DNA of 5,292 bases from Chloroflexota bacterium. Lineage in GTDB: Bacteria > Chloroflexota > UBA6077 > JACCZL01. The notes under the pieces were generated by a model. That model did no database searches and was not told the origin of the DNA. It worked only from the letters and a program-made list of their open reading frames with translations. Below are positions 1-5,292 of the stretch, piece after piece (positions within the stretch are counted from its first letter, which is position 1; every line of letters begins with the position of its first letter). The translations under genes and the position numbers were made by a program. The DNA lies in assembly GCA_013695975.1 (NCBI GenBank), contig JACCZL010000722.1, forward strand, positions 1-5,292, read 5' to 3'.

Positions 1-60
1 CCTCCCGCACCATCCGAACGATAGGATAGCTCCGCCCATGTCGTCAACCCGCGATCCCTT

Positions 61-91
61 ACCGCCCCGTTGTGGCGGTCGCCTAATGGCG
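61..91. other. Two adjacent small hairpins downstream of the last gene
   Basis: ACCGCC (61-66) pairs perfectly with GGCGGT (74-79) around a 7-base loop, followed at once by CGCC-TAAT-GGCG (80-91). An alternative pairing joins TTAC(C)GCC (59-66) with GGCGTAA (88-94). They sit 10-40 bases after the stop of the 106-aa gene, where a transcription terminator would be expected. On the minus strand the base run after the stem is AAGGGATCGC, with no T-tract, so an intrinsic terminator is not supported. The rest of 1-60 shows no gene or recognisable promoter. Confidence 0.35.
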
Positions 92-100
92 TAACGGCGG

Positions 101-421
101 TCAGCCACTGACATTCCGGAGGATCTCGGGTACCCCGGCCACCTCAACGTGAATCGCTTCCTGGCGAAAAGTCTGCCGAGCCCAGCGCACCAGGTCCAGC
201 CACGCGGGCAGTTGCGTCCAGCTCTCAAGGCTGACGAGATACTGCCGATTGCGATCGCGGTAGACGCGACCCCGGTCTTCCCAAGCGCCCTGGACGTTCG
301 ACACGCGAGTGTAGCCGCCGAACTCGACGAGGAGCCGCTGGTGGAGCGCTCGCCACTGAGACGGCAGGAACGGGCGTCCTTCATTATCGCGAATCGGAAT
401 CAGGAAGGAGGTCCCGATCAA
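101..421 (-). CDS. Small conserved-type protein of unknown function (106 aa), DUF3574-like layout
   Basis: I do not recognise a named gene here. The frame starts at TTG (421-419), 18 bases after the uvrA stop; that stop is in the same frame, so no start further upstream is possible. A weak purine run GGGGA (438-434 on the minus strand) lies 12 bases upstream, longer than the usual spacing. The product is soluble-looking, with no signal peptide or membrane segment. By eye the pattern is strand (SFLIPIRD), helix (SQWRALHQRLLVEFG), strand (TRVSNVQGAWED), strand (RQYLVSLES), helix (AWLDLVRWARQTFRQ), strand (AIHVEVAG): a ferredoxin-like beta-alpha-beta-beta-alpha-beta order. Spacing of W23, FGG (34-36), GAW (45-47), GRVYRDRNR (51-59) and FRQE (85-88) recalls DUF3574 proteins; this is recollection, not a search result. 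Codon choice resembles the uvr genes, with G/C-rich third positions, supporting a real gene. Placement suggests co-transcription with uvrBA, but gives no function. Confidence 0.72.
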   Translation of the reverse strand: MIGTSFLIPIRDNEGRPFLPSQWRALHQRLLVEFGGYTRVSNVQGAWEDRGRVYRDRNRQYLVSLESWTQLPAWLDLVRWARQTFRQEAIHVEVAGVPEILRNVSG

Positions 422-439
422 CGGTGTGAGCCGTCCCCG

Positions 440-3444
<3,005 letters not shown>

Positions 3445-3460
<16 letters not shown>

Positions 3461-3496
3461 CGCGCCCTGGATGGGGCGCGATCAATCGCGCCCCTA
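3445..3496. repeat. Compound palindromic (REP/MITE-like) repeat at the uvrB-uvrA junction
   Basis: A perfect 11-base inverted repeat TAGGGGCGCGA (3445-3455) / TCGCGCCCCTA (3486-3496) bounds the element. Inside are two hairpins: an 8-bp stem 3448-3455 / 3460-3467 with a four-base loop, and a 10-bp stem 3473-3482 / 3485-3494 with a two-base CA centre. The GGGGCGCGA unit thus occurs four times in alternating orientation. The layout resembles the dispersed TAGGGGC...GCCCCTA intergenic palindromes I associate with Chloroflexota and some other bacteria, though copies elsewhere in the genome cannot be seen here. It fills most of the uvrB-uvrA gap, and its left end overlaps the candidate uvrA start codons at 3460 and 3445. 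In mRNA it would form one or two strong stem-loops between the cistrons. No T-run follows either stem, so an intrinsic terminator is unlikely; effects on mRNA stability or uvrA translation are possible. Confidence 0.85.
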
Positions 3497-3508
3497 CGTG
3501 ACGACCGT

Positions 3509-5292
<1,784 letters not shown>

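Noticed and set aside
3473..3494. The 10-bp stem between uvrB and uvrA as an intrinsic terminator
   Set aside because: The minus-strand sequence after the stem is ATCCAGGG, with no T-run, and the structure is part of a larger palindromic repeat.
3461..3508. A LexA/SOS operator or promoter for uvrA in the gap
   Set aside because: The gap is almost entirely the palindromic repeat. I saw no recognisable LexA-type operator or -35/-10 pair; any operator is more likely upstream of uvrB, outside the window.

Overview
The window is ordinary bacterial chromosome, GC-rich (roughly 60-65% G+C by eye), and every gene in it lies on the minus strand. Read in the direction of transcription (from high to low coordinates), it holds the 3' nine-tenths of uvrB (cut by the right edge), a complete uvrA, and a small downstream gene of unknown function that starts 18 bases after the uvrA stop. 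The lineage cannot be fixed from the sequence alone. High G+C, the uvrB-uvrA order, the UvrA/UvrB sequence style, the short 'IPIRDNEGRPF' protein and a TAGGGGC...GCCCCTA-type palindromic repeat all fit a Chloroflexota (Thermomicrobia-like) bacterium. This assignment is inference at moderate to low confidence.

Layout: 1-100 is non-coding, with two small hairpins at 61-91 and no clear terminator or promoter. 101-421 (-) is a 106-aa protein with a predicted beta-alpha-beta-beta-alpha-beta pattern, resembling DUF3574-like proteins. 440-3460 (-) is UvrA with both ABC ATPase halves and the cysteine pairs intact. 3445-3496 is a compound palindromic repeat that fills most of the uvrB-uvrA junction and overlaps the possible uvrA start codons. 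3509-5292 (-) is UvrB without its N-terminal ~80 residues (including Walker A), which lie beyond the window.

How the genes work together: UvrA and UvrB form the damage-recognition complex of nucleotide excision repair. UvrA scans and loads UvrB, UvrB inserts its beta-hairpin at the lesion, and UvrC (not here) makes the incisions. Same orientation and short gaps suggest a uvrB-uvrA-orf106 transcription unit; its promoter, and any SOS operator, would lie upstream of uvrB outside the window.

I found no clear new multi-gene system. The points worth a second look are the palindromic repeat that has contributed sequence to the uvrA 5' end, an in-frame 7-base tandem repeat within an extra segment of UvrA, and the uncharacterised small protein linked to the repair genes.
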